From: Pinisolibacter aquiterrae
Lineage (GTDB): Bacteria > Pseudomonadota > Alphaproteobacteria > Rhizobiales > Ancalomicrobiaceae
Assembly: GCF_019160155.1 (NCBI RefSeq)
Contig: NZ_JAFNIH010000051.1
Location: forward strand, 1 to 64,000
Direction of reading: 5' to 3'
DNA: 64,000 nucleotides
Part shown: one piece after another, positions 1 to 8,693 of the stretch
How positions within the stretch are numbered: the first letter of the stretch is position 1
How the letters are laid out: every line of letters begins with the position of its first letter
Notes under the pieces: model-generated
Told to the model about the DNA's origin: nothing
Database searches by the model: none
The model's input: only the letters and a program-made list of their open reading frames with translations
Program-made: the position numbers and the translations under genes

Positions 1-2
1 AG

Positions 3-38
3 CTGATCCCGATGAACGAGCCGGTCGGGGCGACTTGA
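3..38 (+). CDS. Possible C-terminal tail of an upstream gene
   Basis: The frame starting at base 3 is open from the window edge and ends in TGA at 36-38, encoding LIPMNEPVGAT. It may be the end of a gene that lies to the left, but eleven codons are too few to identify it, and the reading may be chance. Confidence 0.2.
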   Translation: MIPMNEPVGAT

Positions 39-363
39 GGAGGGAGGGCCCTCTCAAACTCGAGCGTGGGGCCCATCGTCGCCGAATGCATGCCGCGCCG
101 CCGGCGAGTTTTTCAACGGAATCGGTCAAATAAGGCCTCGCAACGAGCAGCCCACCCTCATCGTCCGGGGTTGCATCTCGCCCCTAGCGCTCCTAGATGA
201 GAGATGCCGTCCAGCGACGAGGGTCGCGGGTCGGCCGATGGAGATTGGATGTCGGAGCTTGTGTGATACGGCTCTCCGGTTCTCGGAGAGCCTCGTGACT
301 TCGAAGCCGCCGGGTGCCCGCGTGCCCCGGGGTGTTTCTTCATGTCCGTCACACGAGACTTCC
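39..363. other. Intergenic region before yjhX-like gene
   Basis: No coding, RNA or repeat signal was recognised in this stretch. Short minus-strand frames cross it but have no family resemblance and overlap the real gene that follows. Confidence 0.4.
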
Positions 364-636
364 ATGAACATCTCTCGAAACGAACAACGTGCTCTGCACG
401 TGCTGGCCCTCGGTGGCCACATCCTCCACGAGCGCGACGACGGCCCCAAGATCACCTCCGTGACCTGCGTCACGCGCGAGGGCATGATTCTCGCCGATTT
501 CGACGCGACCGTCTTCGAACGCCTACGCCGCAAGCGATTGATCGAATCGCGATCGGGCAGCCCCTATCGGATCTCGAGACGCGGCCGCGTCTCCGTCCGC
601 GCCCAGCTCGACAACCAGGGAGGTTCGTCATGTTGA
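364..636 (+). CDS. yjhX: YjhX family (UPF0386) putative toxin
   Basis: A 90-residue protein starting MNISRNEQRALHVLALGG and ending in a conserved RAQLDNQ tail. It resembles E. coli YjhX over its whole length: an N-terminal helical stretch, a GGHI.H segment, a REG..LAD block and the PYRI..RG stretch. I chose the ATG at 364 because it begins exactly at the family's first conserved residues; upstream in-frame starts would add unrelated sequence. YjhX has been described as the toxin of a pair with the acetyltransferase YjhQ. Here the stop overlaps the start of a GNAT gene (ATGTTGA), so the two are translationally coupled. Family assignment is firm; toxin activity is inference. Confidence 0.8.
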   Translation: MNISRNEQRALHVLALGGHILHERDDGPKITSVTCVTREGMILADFDATVFERLRRKRLIESRSGSPYRISRRGRVSVRAQLDNQGGSSC

Positions 637-1130
637 TCCGCGACGAAACATCCGGCGACGTCTCGGCCATCGGCCGGGTCGTCACCGAAGCCATGCGGCT
701 CCTGCCGCAGGCCACGGGCACCGAGGCGGCGATCGTCGAGAGGCTTCGCGCCGACGACGCGCTCCTGCTCTCGCTCGTGGCCGAGGAGGACGGCGAGGTG
801 ATCGGTCATCTCGCCGCCTCGGCGGCGCGCATCGGGACGCAGGAGGGTTGGGGGCTGATCGGGCCGCTCGCCGTCCTGCCGGCCCGGCATGCCCAGGGCA
901 TCGGCTCGGCGCTGATGGCGGAGGCGCTCCGCCGTCTGCGGGCGACCTGCCGGGGCGCGGCGCTGGTCGGCGATCCCGGCTATTATGGCCGGTTCGGCTT
1001 CCGCGCCTTCCCCGGCTTCGGCGTCGCCGGCTGTCCGCCGGAGGTGGTTCAGGCCCTCCCCTTCGACGGCGTCGCGCCGCGCGGGGAGCTGATCCATCAT
1101 CCGGCCTTCGGCCTCGATCAGGCGGAGTGA
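630..1130 (+). CDS. GNAT family N-acetyltransferase, YjhQ-like (putative antitoxin partner)
   Basis: A 166-residue single-domain GNAT protein. Acetyl-CoA binding is suggested by LAVLPARHAQGIGSAL, the motif A (Q/R-x-x-G-x-G/A) signature, near residues 85-100. The conserved GDPGYYGRFGF stretch near 115-125 is typical of the YjhQ/predicted acetyltransferase group. The start at 630 overlaps the yjhX stop by 7 bases, giving coupled translation. In the E. coli pair the acetyltransferase-like YjhQ is the antitoxin, so this gene is the likely partner of the gene at 364. A longer in-frame extension upstream exists but runs antiparallel in sense to yjhX codons and is not credible. Confidence 0.8.
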   Translation: MLIRDETSGDVSAIGRVVTEAMRLLPQATGTEAAIVERLRADDALLLSLVAEEDGEVIGHLAASAARIGTQEGWGLIGPLAVLPARHAQGIGSALMAEALRRLRATCRGAALVGDPGYYGRFGFRAFPGFGVAGCPPEVVQALPFDGVAPRGELIHHPAFGLDQAE

Positions 1131-1136
1131 CGGGAG

Positions 1137-1169
1137 GTCGGGCCGCCGCTCGCCAGGGCGCGGCCCGAC
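1137..1169. terminator. Hairpin between convergent GNAT gene and cobQ
   Basis: Perfect 10-bp inverted repeat (GTCGGGCCGC at 1137-1146 with GCGGCCCGAC at 1160-1169, 13-base loop) in the 66-base gap between converging genes. It has no T tract, so it may be a weak bidirectional terminator or 3'-end stabiliser. Confidence 0.45.
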
Positions 1170-1196
1170 TTCGACCCTGAACGCGACACGGCGGCC

Positions 1197-2675
1197 TCAG
1201 CGCGCCAGCGCCCAGAGACGATCGAGATCGACGTGATCGGCCACATGCGCGGCGAGCGCGTCGAGCGTCGCCTCGACGCGGGCCTCGTAGGCGAGATCCG
1301 ACGTCGCCGCGCCGAGCCGCTCGAGGAAGGCGCCGCGCGCCCGATCGTCGGCGAAGAGGCCGTGCACGTAACAGCCGGAGACGCAACCGTCGGGGCGCGT
1401 CGCGCCGTCGTCGCGGCCGTCGGCGAAGGTCACCAGGGGCCGAGCGCGATCGGCCCCCGACGTGCGTCCCACATGCATCTCGTAGCCGGCGAAGGGGGCG
1501 TTCGAACCGGCGAGTGTGCCGGTCACGCTCTCCAGGCACTTGTCGCCGCCGAGCACGGTCTCGACGTCGAGGAGGCCGAGGCCGGGGACGGAGGTCGGTG
1601 GGCCCTCGACGCCGTCGGGGTCGGCGATGGTGCGGCCGAGAATCTGATAGCCGCCGCAGATGCCGAGGACGCGACCACCACGCCGCACATGGGCGAGGAT
1701 GTCGACGTCCCAACCCTCGCGACGCAGCGCGGCGAGATCGGCGATGGTCGCCTTGGACCCGGGCAGGAGGACGAGGTCGGCCTCGGCCGGGATCGGCTCG
1801 CCGGGGCGCAGCATGATCAGGCGGACGCCCGGCTCCTGGCCGAGCGGGTCGAGATCGTCGAAATTGGCGATGTGCGGCAGGCGCGGCACGACGATGGTGG
1901 TGGCGCCCTCCCCGGCCGCGCGGCGCTTGTCGAGCACCACCGCGTCCTCGGCCGGGAGAAGCCCCGCGTCGCGGAACCACGGCACGAGCCCGAGTGCCGG
2001 CCAGCCGGATTTCTCGGCGATCAGCTCCATGCCGGCGGAAAAGAGCGAGGGGTCGCCGCGAAACTTGTTGACCAGGAAGCCGACCACCATCGCCGCGTCG
2101 GCCGGATCGACCACCGCCTTGGTCCCGACCACCTGGGCGATGACGCCGCCGCGATCGATGTCGCCGACCAGGACCACCGGCACGTCGGCCTTGCGCGCGA
2201 AGCCCATGTTGGCGATGTCGCCCTTGCGCAGATTGACCTCGGCCGCGCTGCCGGCGCCCTCGACGATCACCAGATCGGCTTCTGCCGCCAGCTTCTCGAA
2301 GCTCTCGTGGACGGAGGCCTCGAGGCGCGGCTTCCACGACTGGAACTCGCGCGCCTTGGCATTGCCGATCACCCGGCCCTGGACCACCACCTGAGAGCCG
2401 ACGTCGGACTGGGGCTTCAACAGCACCGGGTTCATGTGGACCGACGGCGGAACCCTCGCGGCGCGGGCCTGCAGCGCCTGGGCGCGGCCGATCTCGCCGC
2501 CGTCGACGGTGACGGCGGCATTGTTCGACATGTTCTGCGGCTTGAAGGGGCGCACCACCAGACCCCGATTCGCGAAGGCGCGGGCGAGGCCGGCGACCAG
2601 CAGCGACTTGCCGACGTCGGACCCGGTGCCCTGGAGCATCAGGGCCTTGGCGCGGCGGGAGGTGGACGTCACCAT
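1197..2675 (-). CDS. cobQ: Cobyric acid synthase CobQ
   Basis: A 492-residue amidotransferase that amidates the b, d, e and g side chains of adenosylcobyrinic acid a,c-diamide with glutamine and ATP. The N-terminal dethiobiotin-synthetase-like P-loop (GTGSDVGKS, residues about 17-25) and the KPQNMSNN motif (residues about 45-52) are characteristic. The C-terminal type I glutamine amidotransferase domain carries the nucleophile in GICGGYQ and a His in the YVHGLF segment. It follows cobO with a one-base TGATG overlap, so the two are coupled. Length matches the family (about 480-490 residues). AdoCbl made through this pathway would serve EutB, whose gene enters the window at the other end. Confidence 0.95.
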   Translation of the reverse strand: MVTSTSRRAKALMLQGTGSDVGKSLLVAGLARAFANRGLVVRPFKPQNMSNNAAVTVDGGEIGRAQALQARAARVPPSVHMNPVLLKPQSDVGSQVVVQGRVIGNAKAREFQSWKPRLEASVHESFEKLAAEADLVIVEGAGSAAEVNLRKGDIANMGFARKADVPVVLVGDIDRGGVIAQVVGTKAVVDPADAAMVVGFLVNKFRGDPSLFSAGMELIAEKSGWPALGLVPWFRDAGLLPAEDAVVLDKRRAAGEGATTIVVPRLPHIANFDDLDPLGQEPGVRLIMLRPGEPIPAEADLVLLPGSKATIADLAALRREGWDVDILAHVRRGGRVLGICGGYQILGRTIADPDGVEGPPTSVPGLGLLDVETVLGGDKCLESVTGTLAGSNAPFAGYEMHVGRTSGADRARPLVTFADGRDDGATRPDGCVSGCYVHGLFADDRARGAFLERLGAATSDLAYEARVEATLDALAAHVADHVDLDRLWALAR

Positions 2676-3289
2676 CAGAATTCGATGCCTTGCTGCGCCT
2701 TCACGCCGGCGGCGAAATGGTGCTTCACCGCGCCCATCTCGGTCACCAGATCAGCGGCCTCGATCAGCTCGGGCTTGGCGTTGCGGCCGGTGACAACGAC
2801 GTGGAGGTCGGGACGGCGGTCGCGCAAGGTCGCGACGACGTCGGCGAGCGGCAGATAGTCGTAGCGCAGCGCGATGTTCAATTCGTCGAGGATCACCAGG
2901 GCGATCGCGGGATCGGCCATCAGCTCGCAGGCCTTTTCCCAGGCGCGGGTGGCGGCGGCGACGTCGCGGGCGCGGTCCTGGGTCTCCCAGGTGAAGCCCT
3001 CGCCCATGGTGTGCCAGGAGACGAGATCGTCGAAGCGCTCGAGCGCGGTACGCTCGCCGGTCGACCACGCGCCCTTGATGAACTGCACCACGCCGACGCG
3101 GTGGCCGTGACCGAGCATGCGCAGGGCGAGGCCGAAGGCGGCCGTCGACTTGCCCTTGCCGGGGCCGGTGTTGACGATCAGGAGCCCCTTCTCAGTGATC
3201 GTCTTGCCCGCCACCTCGGCGTCCTGGACGGCCTTGCGCGCGGCCATCTTGGCCTTGTGGCGGTCTTCGGGGGTGGGCGTGTCGGTCAT
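2675..3289 (-). CDS. cobO: Cob(I)yrinic acid a,c-diamide adenosyltransferase CobO
   Basis: A 204-residue CobO/BtuR-type ATP:corrinoid adenosyltransferase, which attaches the 5'-deoxyadenosyl group to the cobalt of reduced cobyrinic acid diamide. The P-loop is [12 protein letters not shown] (residues about 42-53), followed by the family's VQFIKGAW segment and [10 protein letters not shown]. Its stop overlaps the cobQ start by one base. It lies 108 bases downstream of fixX on the same strand and may receive read-through from the fix operon. No cobalamin riboswitch-like leader was recognised upstream. Confidence 0.95.
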   Translation of the reverse strand: MTDTPTPEDRHKAKMAARKAVQDAEVAGKTITEKGLLIVNTGPGKGKSTAAFGLALRMLGHGHRVGVVQFIKGAWSTGERTALERFDDLVSWHTMGEGFTWETQDRARDVAAATRAWEKACELMADPAIALVILDELNIALRYDYLPLADVVATLRDRRPDLHVVVTGRNAKPELIEAADLVTEMGAVKHHFAAGVKAQQGIEF

Positions 3290-3397
3290 GGCGGCCTCGG
3301 GGACGGTTGTCGTCCATCCCTGAGACCACGGACGCGGGGCGTGTGCAAGTGCGGACGAGGCGACGGAGCGGATCCCGATCCGCCCCGCCTCTTCCCC

Positions 3398-3688
3398 TCA
3401 GCCGAACTTGTAGAGCACGCCGTAGCCGCCGCGCGGGTAGTTCCAGGTGATCTCGCCGGACGCCTCGCACAGCACGCGGCAGGTGCCGCATTCCATGCAG
3501 CCGTCGGGGGTGACGTCGACCTGGCCCTTCTCGTTCAACTCGTAGCACTTGGCCGGGCAGATCGTGGTCAGCGCCATGAGATTGGCCGACGGCTTCTCAT
3601 GGACGGCGACGGTGATGTGGGGGCGCCCCGCATCGACCAGATAGCGATTCTGAAAGAGCTTGTCCTCGACACGCACGGCGATCGTCAT
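3398..3688 (-). CDS. fixX: Ferredoxin-like protein FixX
   Basis: A 96-residue FixX, the ferredoxin-like subunit of the FixABCX complex, which passes electrons between FixC and FixAB. Cysteines are seen in ICPAKCYE (residues about 43-50) and in [11 protein letters not shown] (residues about 63-73), the pattern for the family's Fe-S cluster. It lies 166 bases after fixC, an unusually long gap for this operon, and that gap contains a sigma-54-like sequence at 3812-3826, so fixX could also have its own promoter. Length is normal for the family. Confidence 0.95.
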   Translation of the reverse strand: MTIAVRVEDKLFQNRYLVDAGRPHITVAVHEKPSANLMALTTICPAKCYELNEKGQVDVTPDGCMECGTCRVLCEASGEITWNYPRGGYGVLYKFG

Positions 3689-3811
3689 GGGTCCGTCCTT
3701 TCCGATGACTGTGCGAGCGCCGGGGCGTCTCGCGGGCTTCGATCGGGCGCGCGCGGCGCCTCCGGGGTTTGTCGAAAAGCCGACCTCGGATCGGCTCTCC
3801 GGGAGAGCAAT

Positions 3812-3826
3812 GCGAAAGGCGTGCCG
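3812..3826 (-). promoter_or_regulatory. Weak sigma-54-like element upstream of fixX
   Basis: Minus-strand CGGCACGCCTTTCGC keeps GG-N10-GC spacing but differs from TGGCACG-N4-TTGC at two positions. It lies between fixC and fixX with no NifA-type enhancer seen nearby, so it may be chance in GC-rich DNA. Confidence 0.25.
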
Positions 3827-3854
3827 AACGGGCCGAGGTCCGTCCGGCGGGCAA

Positions 3855-5162
3855 TCAGCGCCAGGCGAAGGCGAGGCGGACCGCGTCGGAGATCAGGCCG
3901 ATGCGCGAGCGCTTCTCGATGAAGGCACGGCTGGTGCGCTTCTCCTTCTCGAGCTTCGACGTGCCGTCGACGCGCAGGAAGTTCTGCGCCGCCTGGCTGA
4001 CGAGCTGGGGGTAGCTCAGGAAGAAATTCGACGAGTTGGTGTGAAGAAGACCGGGCATATCCTTGTACTTCTTCAGATCCTTCATCAGGAAGCTGTCGTC
4101 GAGGAGCTGCTTGTAGAGCTTCAGGTGCTCCTTGGTCATCGGATCGCGGGCGGCCTTGATCCGGTGGATCGCCTCGCCGGCGAGACGGCCGGAGGTCATG
4201 GCGAGGTTGGACCCCTCGCGATGGATGGCGTTGTTGAAATGCGCCGCGTCGCCGACCACGACCCAACCGTCGCCGAAGAGCTGCGGGATCTCCTTGTAGC
4301 CACCCTCCGGGATCAGGTGGGCGGCGTATTCCTTACATTCCGACCCTTCGAGCAGCGGCGCGATCGAGGGGTGGTTCTTGAAGCCCTCGAGCATGGCGTA
4401 GGGGCTCTCGCGGGTCTCGGCGAAGTCGGAGACCAGACAGCCGAGCCCGACCGAGATGCTCTCCTTGTTGGTGTAGAGGAAGCCGAGGCCGGTCATGCCC
4501 TTGGAGAAGGTGCCGACCATCTCGATGACGACGCCTTCGTCGCCCTTGACGTTGAAGCGGCTCTCGATGGTCTCGGCCGGCAGGAAGTGCATCTCCTTGA
4601 CCGCCAGCGCCACGGTCTCGGGCTTCGGCGAGGTGCGCAGGCCCGAGCGGGGACCGAGCAGGCCGTTGATGCCCTCGGCGAGCACCACCACGTCGGCGAA
4701 GACGGCGCCGCCCTTGCGGTCGGTCTTGACGCCGAGCACCTTGCCCTGATCGTTCTGGATCAGCTCGGTGACGGTGGTCTCGGTCAGAAGCGTCACGCCC
4801 ATGTCGCGGCACTTGCGCGAGAACCACTTGTCGAACTGCGCCCGCACGATGGTGTAGCGGTTGGGCTTGTCCTCGTTGAAATCCTCGGAGCGGTAGTGCA
4901 TGCCGGTGTGGGACTTGTCGTCCATCATCCAGAAGCGCTGTTCCACCAGATGGCGCTCGAGCGGGGCATCCTCGCGGAAATCGGGAATGATCTTCTCGAG
5001 CATGGACGCGTACATGATCGCGCCCTGGACGTTCTTGGAGCCCGGATATTCACCGCGCTCGAGCTGCAGCACCTTGAGGCCACGGGAAGCCATGGTGTAG
5101 GCGGCGGCGTTGCCGGCCATGCCCGCGCCCACGACGATGGCGTCGAATTTTTCCTCGATCAT
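3855..5162 (-). CDS. fixC: Electron transfer flavoprotein-quinone oxidoreductase FixC
   Basis: A 435-residue flavoprotein of the ETF-QO family. The FAD-binding GxGxxG motif ([13 protein letters not shown]) is at residues about 9-21, and the downstream [10 protein letters not shown] motif that contacts FAD is near residues 300-310. In the Fix complex FixC passes one electron branch to quinone while FixAB bifurcates electrons from NADH to low-potential ferredoxin or flavodoxin for nitrogenase. The start at 5162 has an AGGAG site eight bases upstream. The frame stays open further upstream, but that extension overlaps fixB on the same strand. Confidence 0.95.
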   Translation of the reverse strand: MIEEKFDAIVVGAGMAGNAAAYTMASRGLKVLQLERGEYPGSKNVQGAIMYASMLEKIIPDFREDAPLERHLVEQRFWMMDDKSHTGMHYRSEDFNEDKPNRYTIVRAQFDKWFSRKCRDMGVTLLTETTVTELIQNDQGKVLGVKTDRKGGAVFADVVVLAEGINGLLGPRSGLRTSPKPETVALAVKEMHFLPAETIESRFNVKGDEGVVIEMVGTFSKGMTGLGFLYTNKESISVGLGCLVSDFAETRESPYAMLEGFKNHPSIAPLLEGSECKEYAAHLIPEGGYKEIPQLFGDGWVVVGDAAHFNNAIHREGSNLAMTSGRLAGEAIHRIKAARDPMTKEHLKLYKQLLDDSFLMKDLKKYKDMPGLLHTNSSNFFLSYPQLVSQAAQNFLRVDGTSKLEKEKRTSRAFIEKRSRIGLISDAVRLAFAWR

Positions 5163-5185
5163 CGGTCGATCTCCTGAGCGCGGGT

Positions 5186-6295
5186 TCAGCCGGCGAGCTT
5201 GTCGCGGTTGTGGGGCGAGAGGCGGCGGGTGAAGGCTTCGGTCAGCGCCGGCAGGAAGCGCACCGCGTCGGTGACGACGCCGACATGGGCGAAGTCGAAG
5301 ATCGGGGCGTTCTTGTCGGTATTGACGGCGACGATCAGGTCGGCGCCCTCGACGCCGACCCGGTGCTGGATCGCGCCGGAGATGCCGGCGGCGATGTAGA
5401 GCTTCGGCCGGATGGTCTTGCCGGTCTGGCCGATCTGACGTTCGGCCGGCATCCATCCCTTCTGGACCAGCGGGCGCGAGCAGCCGTATTCGGCGCCGAG
5501 CGACTTCGCCAAGTTCTTGACCAGCTGCATGTTCTCGACCGCGCCCATGCCGAGGCCGCCGGCGACGACGATGTCGGCATAGGCGAGGTTGACCTTGCCG
5601 GCCTGACGATCGGCGACGAAGTTCAGGATCTTCGTCACGATGTCCTCTTCCGCCATGTTCAGCGGATGCATCACGACCTTGCCGATCGGCTTGTCGGTGC
5701 GGGCCGGCATCGACATGACGCGGGGGCGGACGGTCGCCATCTGCGGGCGGAAGTTCAGCGTGTAGATCGTGCAGAGCAGCGAGCCGCCGAAGGTCGGCCG
5801 GGTCGCTGCGAGCGACTTGTCGGCGTCGACGGCGAGTTCGGTGCAGTCGGCGGTGAGGCCGGTCAAGAGCGTCGTCGCCACCGAGCCGGCGAGGTCGCGG
5901 CCGAGCGTGGTGGCGCCGAGCAGCAGGATCTCGGGCTTGTAGGTGTTGACGAGATCGGTCAGGCCCTTGGAGAAGGGCTCGTTGCGATAGTCGGCGAGAA
6001 GCTCGTCCTCCATCAGATAGACGAGATCGGCGCCGTGGGCGAAGGTCTCGGCGATGGCGTGGTTCGTCCCCTCGCCCTTGGGGCCGAGGATGGCGCCGGC
6101 GAGTTCGACCCCGAGTTGGTCGGCGAGCTTGCGGCCCTCGCCGAGCAACTCGTAGGAGACGGGATGGACCACCCCGCGCTCGGCCTCGATGAACACCCAG
6201 ACGCCCTTGTAGGCCTTGAAGTGCTCGGGCAGTTCCTTCTTCATGCCGGCGCGGCCGCCTGCGGCGGGAGCGGGCTTCGCGGGTTCGTTGGCCAT
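5186..6295 (-). CDS. fixB: Electron transfer flavoprotein alpha subunit FixB
   Basis: A 369-residue ETF alpha subunit. The C-terminal FAD-binding domain shows the typical [22 protein letters not shown] and [11 protein letters not shown] signatures (about residues 240-340). With FixA it forms the flavin-bifurcating core of FixABCX, which drives low-potential electrons to nitrogenase reductase. The start at 6295 ([10 protein letters not shown]) gives a short Ala/Pro-rich N-terminus ahead of the conserved domain. It sits 17 bases after fixA and 23 bases before fixC, within the fix operon controlled by the sigma-54 promoter ahead of fixA. Confidence 0.95.
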   Translation of the reverse strand: MANEPAKPAPAAGGRAGMKKELPEHFKAYKGVWVFIEAERGVVHPVSYELLGEGRKLADQLGVELAGAILGPKGEGTNHAIAETFAHGADLVYLMEDELLADYRNEPFSKGLTDLVNTYKPEILLLGATTLGRDLAGSVATTLLTGLTADCTELAVDADKSLAATRPTFGGSLLCTIYTLNFRPQMATVRPRVMSMPARTDKPIGKVVMHPLNMAEEDIVTKILNFVADRQAGKVNLAYADIVVAGGLGMGAVENMQLVKNLAKSLGAEYGCSRPLVQKGWMPAERQIGQTGKTIRPKLYIAAGISGAIQHRVGVEGADLIVAVNTDKNAPIFDFAHVGVVTDAVRFLPALTEAFTRRLSPHNRDKLAG

Positions 6296-6312
6296 GGTTT
6301 CCCCTCCCCGGC

Positions 6313-7164
6313 TCAGAGCGTCTGGTGAAGTTCGACGAGTTCGGTCTCGAGCGCCGGCAGCGTCCCGAAGATCGTCTCGATGAGCGCGTCGGCGGTGTCG
6401 ATCGCCGCCGGCCGGATCTCGATCTGCTCGGCCTTCTCGGCGCGGGCGGCGGGCGCGAAGACGCGCTTGACCACCGTCGGCGAGCCGCGCAGGCCGCATT
6501 TGAGGATGTCCTCGATGCCGGCGTCCTTGGCCGACCAGATCACCAGATCGCTGCGGGCGGCGCGCAGCGCGTCGGCCATCGAGCCGCGGCGCATGTCGTT
6601 GGTGCCCTCGAGCATGGTGATCAGCACCGGCAGCTTGGTCTCGAGCACCTGGACGCCGCCCTCGGAGCGGCGCTCGACGGTGATCTTGCCGCCGTCGAGA
6701 TCGAGTTCGGCGATCTTGGAGACGTAGGTCAGCTGCAGAAGGCTCTGCCGCTTGGCGATGCCGGGGCCGACCTGGGCGGTGTCGCCGTCGATGGTCTGCT
6801 TGCCCGTGAAGACGATCTCCGGCTTGCCGTAGACCTCGCCGATCTTCTCGATCGCGGCGGCGAGCGCGTAGGAGGTCGCCAGCGTGTCGGAGCCGGCGAA
6901 GAAGCGATCGGTCAGGAGCACCGCGCGGTCGGCGCCGAAGGTCAGCGCCTTGCGCAGGGAATCCTCGGCCATCGGCGGGCCCATGGTGAGCACCGTGACC
7001 TCGCCGCCGTGTTTGTCGCGCAGCCGCAGAGCCTCTTCCAGGGCGAACAGATCATAGGGATTGATGATCGTAGGCACGCCCTGGCGCATGATCGTGTTGG
7101 TGACGGGATGGACGCGGATCTGGGCGCTGTCCGGAACCTGCTTGATGCAGACGACGATGTGCAT
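6313..7164 (-). CDS. fixA: Electron transfer flavoprotein beta subunit FixA
   Basis: A 283-residue ETF beta subunit with the N-terminal [14 protein letters not shown] signature and the family's [15 protein letters not shown] motif near residues 120-135. With FixB it oxidises NADH and splits the electrons between quinone (through FixC/FixX) and ferredoxin or flavodoxin. The start at 7164 has a GGAG/GAGG site nearby, and a sigma-54 promoter at 7230-7244 with a NifA-type enhancer at 7332-7347 lies just upstream. This makes fixABCX a NifA-controlled operon. Confidence 0.95.
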   Translation of the reverse strand: MHIVVCIKQVPDSAQIRVHPVTNTIMRQGVPTIINPYDLFALEEALRLRDKHGGEVTVLTMGPPMAEDSLRKALTFGADRAVLLTDRFFAGSDTLATSYALAAAIEKIGEVYGKPEIVFTGKQTIDGDTAQVGPGIAKRQSLLQLTYVSKIAELDLDGGKITVERRSEGGVQVLETKLPVLITMLEGTNDMRRGSMADALRAARSDLVIWSAKDAGIEDILKCGLRGSPTVVKRVFAPAARAEKAEQIEIRPAAIDTADALIETIFGTLPALETELVELHQTL

Positions 7165-7229
7165 GCCGCCTCTCCTCGTACGTTCGTCGCCGGTCGCGAG
7201 TGGACCACCGGCCTGTCGAGGGGACATAC

Positions 7230-7244
7230 GCATGGGTCGTGCCA
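7230..7244 (-). promoter_or_regulatory. Sigma-54 promoter of fixABCX
   Basis: Minus-strand TGGCACGACCCATGC matches the -24/-12 consensus with GG-N10-GC spacing. It lies about 65 bases upstream of the fixA start codon and about 90 bases from the NifA-type enhancer at 7332-7347. Confidence 0.85.
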
Positions 7245-7248
7245 AATG

Positions 7249-7271
7249 AAAAAGCGGCGGAAAACCGCCGC
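7249..7271 (-). terminator. Rho-independent terminator of the DsbA-like gene
   Basis: On the minus strand a GCGGCGG/CCGCCGC stem (7254-7271) with a TTTT loop is followed by five T. It insulates the fixA promoter, which begins only five bases further on. Confidence 0.85.
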
Positions 7272-7331
7272 ATTTCGCATGTGTACGTGTTTTTTCGGAG
7301 GAGCAGGACAGAGCGACATTCGCAACGAGCG

Positions 7332-7347
7332 TGTCGCAAATCCGACA
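7332..7347. promoter_or_regulatory. NifA-type enhancer for fixA
   Basis: TGTCGCAAATCCGACA fits TGT-N10-ACA and the extended core shared by the other nif enhancers in the window. It lies about 90 bases upstream of the fixA -24 element. Confidence 0.8.
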
Positions 7348-7356
7348 GATCGACGC

Positions 7357-7995
7357 TCAGCGCTTGCGGCGCGCGTCGGCGATCGCCTGACGGAAACCGT
7401 CGGCGTCGAGACCGCCGGGGAACACGAAGGAGCCGATCACGAAGGCCGGCGTGCCGGGGAAGCCGAAGGCCTCGGCCTGGGCGCCGTTGCGGGCGACGAG
7501 GGCGTCGAAGGCGGCGGTCTCGGCGGCCATGTCGGTGTCGAGACGGGCGCGATCGAGGCCGGCGGCGGCGATCTCGGCGTCGAGACGGGCGGTATCGAGG
7601 CGCTTCGGCACCGCCATCAGGCGATCGTGGAGCGCGGCGAGCCGGTTCTGACGGCGAGCGCTCCAGGCGGCGCGGGCGGCGGCGGTGGAAAGATCGCCGA
7701 AGATCGGCCAATCCTTCAGGAGAATGGCGACCTTGCCGTCCTTGCGCGCGACCTCGTTCAGGATCGGCTCGACCTTCTTGCAGAAGGGGCACTGATAGTC
7801 GAACCAGACCGCGACCGCGACGTCGCCCTTCGGATTGCCGAGGACGGGCACGTCGGCGTCGGCGAAGACGTCGGCGGGATCGACGGCGGCGTGGGACGGA
7901 CGGGCGCCGAGGGCGGCGAGGCCGAGGCCGGCTCCGAGGGCGAGAAGGGTACGGCGCGACGGATCGGCGACGGCGATGGCGGGGACGCGGGCCAA
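7357..7995 (-). CDS. DsbA-family thiol-disulfide oxidoreductase, exported
   Basis: A 212-residue thioredoxin-fold protein with the DsbA active site CPFC in FDYQCPFCKK (near residue 70) and the cis-Pro loop GTPAFVIG near residue 175. The N-terminus DPSRRTLLALGAG...PSHA resembles a signal peptide with a twin-arginine-like SRR, so export to the periplasm, possibly by Tat, is inferred. The proposed start is a TTG at 7995, with GGAG eight bases upstream. A GTG at 8010 is the alternative, and the frame stays open much further upstream without family sequence. The gene is diverged from the XRE regulator and terminated by the hairpin at 7249-7271. Confidence 0.8.
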   Translation of the reverse strand: MARVPAIAVADPSRRTLLALGAGLGLAALGARPSHAAVDPADVFADADVPVLGNPKGDVAVAVWFDYQCPFCKKVEPILNEVARKDGKVAILLKDWPIFGDLSTAAARAAWSARRQNRLAALHDRLMAVPKRLDTARLDAEIAAAGLDRARLDTDMAAETAAFDALVARNGAQAEAFGFPGTPAFVIGSFVFPGGLDADGFRQAIADARRKR

Positions 7996-8113
7996 GAGAA
8001 ACACTCCATGGAGGGATCGCGACAGGCTATGCCGCGTCGCAGCATTCGGCCAATGACTTTGCCGTGACGCGCGAGTGAGCGTCAGGGTTGCGGCAGCCAC
8101 GAAAATCCATGAT

Positions 8114-8131
8114 AGTGCCCATATGGACACT
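8114..8131. promoter_or_regulatory. Palindromic operator candidate over the XRE start codon
   Basis: AGTGCCCATATGGACACT is an 18-base inverted repeat with one mismatched pair, centred on the ATG of the following regulator gene. A repressor bound here would block both transcription and start-codon access, which suggests autoregulation. No protein-DNA data are available from sequence alone. Confidence 0.5.
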
Positions 8132-8689
8132 TTGATGGACGAAACCGGAGCCCGCCTCGCCCGCCGCATCCGTCTGGAACGCGACGCGCGGGGGTGGTCG
8201 CTCGCCGATCTCGCCGAGCGCTCGGGGGTCGCCAAGGCGACGATCGGCAAGATCGAGCGCGAGGAGGCGAGCCCGACGGCGGTGATCCTGGTCAAGATCG
8301 CCGCCGCCTTCGACCTCACCCTGGCCGGCCTCCTGACGCGGGCGGAGACCGGGGGCGAGCGGATCTGTCGCGCCGCGAACCGCGCCGAATGGCGCGATCC
8401 CGACACCGGCTATGTCCGTAGTCAGACCTTCCGCCATCCCGATCATCCGATCGAGCTGGTCGAGGTGAGCCTGCCGGCCGGGCGTTCGGTGACGCTGCCG
8501 GCGGCCTCTTATGCCCACATCCGCCAAGTGGTGTGGGTGCGCGAGGGGGTTCTCACCCTGATCGAGGGCGGGAAACGTTGCGACCTCGCGCCCGGCGACG
8601 CCTACGGCTTCGGCCCGCCCGCCGACACCACCTTCGCCAACGAGACCGCCCTGCCCGTGACCTATGTGGTCGCGCTCGCTCGGAGTTGA
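8123..8689 (+). CDS. XRE-family regulator with C-terminal cupin domain
   Basis: A 188-residue transcriptional regulator. Residues about 8-65 form a Cro/C1-type helix-turn-helix (SLADLAERSGVAKATIGKIER). The remainder is a small-molecule-binding cupin-like domain with VSLPAGRSVTLPA, a LAPGDAYGF turn and a final strand. Such proteins usually repress their own operon and a neighbouring enzyme gene. The likely target is the GNAT gene starting four bases after its stop. The ATG at 8123 lies inside a palindrome; a second ATG at 8135 is possible. The effector cannot be read from sequence. Confidence 0.85.
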   Translation: MDTLMDETGARLARRIRLERDARGWSLADLAERSGVAKATIGKIEREEASPTAVILVKIAAAFDLTLAGLLTRAETGGERICRAANRAEWRDPDTGYVRSQTFRHPDHPIELVEVSLPAGRSVTLPAASYAHIRQVVWVREGVLTLIEGGKRCDLAPGDAYGFGPPADTTFANETALPVTYVVALARS

Positions 8690-8693
8690 CCCG

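Noticed and set aside
126-533. Minus-strand frames opposite the yjhX gene
   Set aside because: They are Arg/Ser-rich, without family resemblance, and conflict with the well-conserved YjhX coding sequence.
3290-3397. Possible cobalamin riboswitch upstream of cobO
   Set aside because: The gap is only 108 bases and no B12-box-like sequence or long structured leader was recognised.
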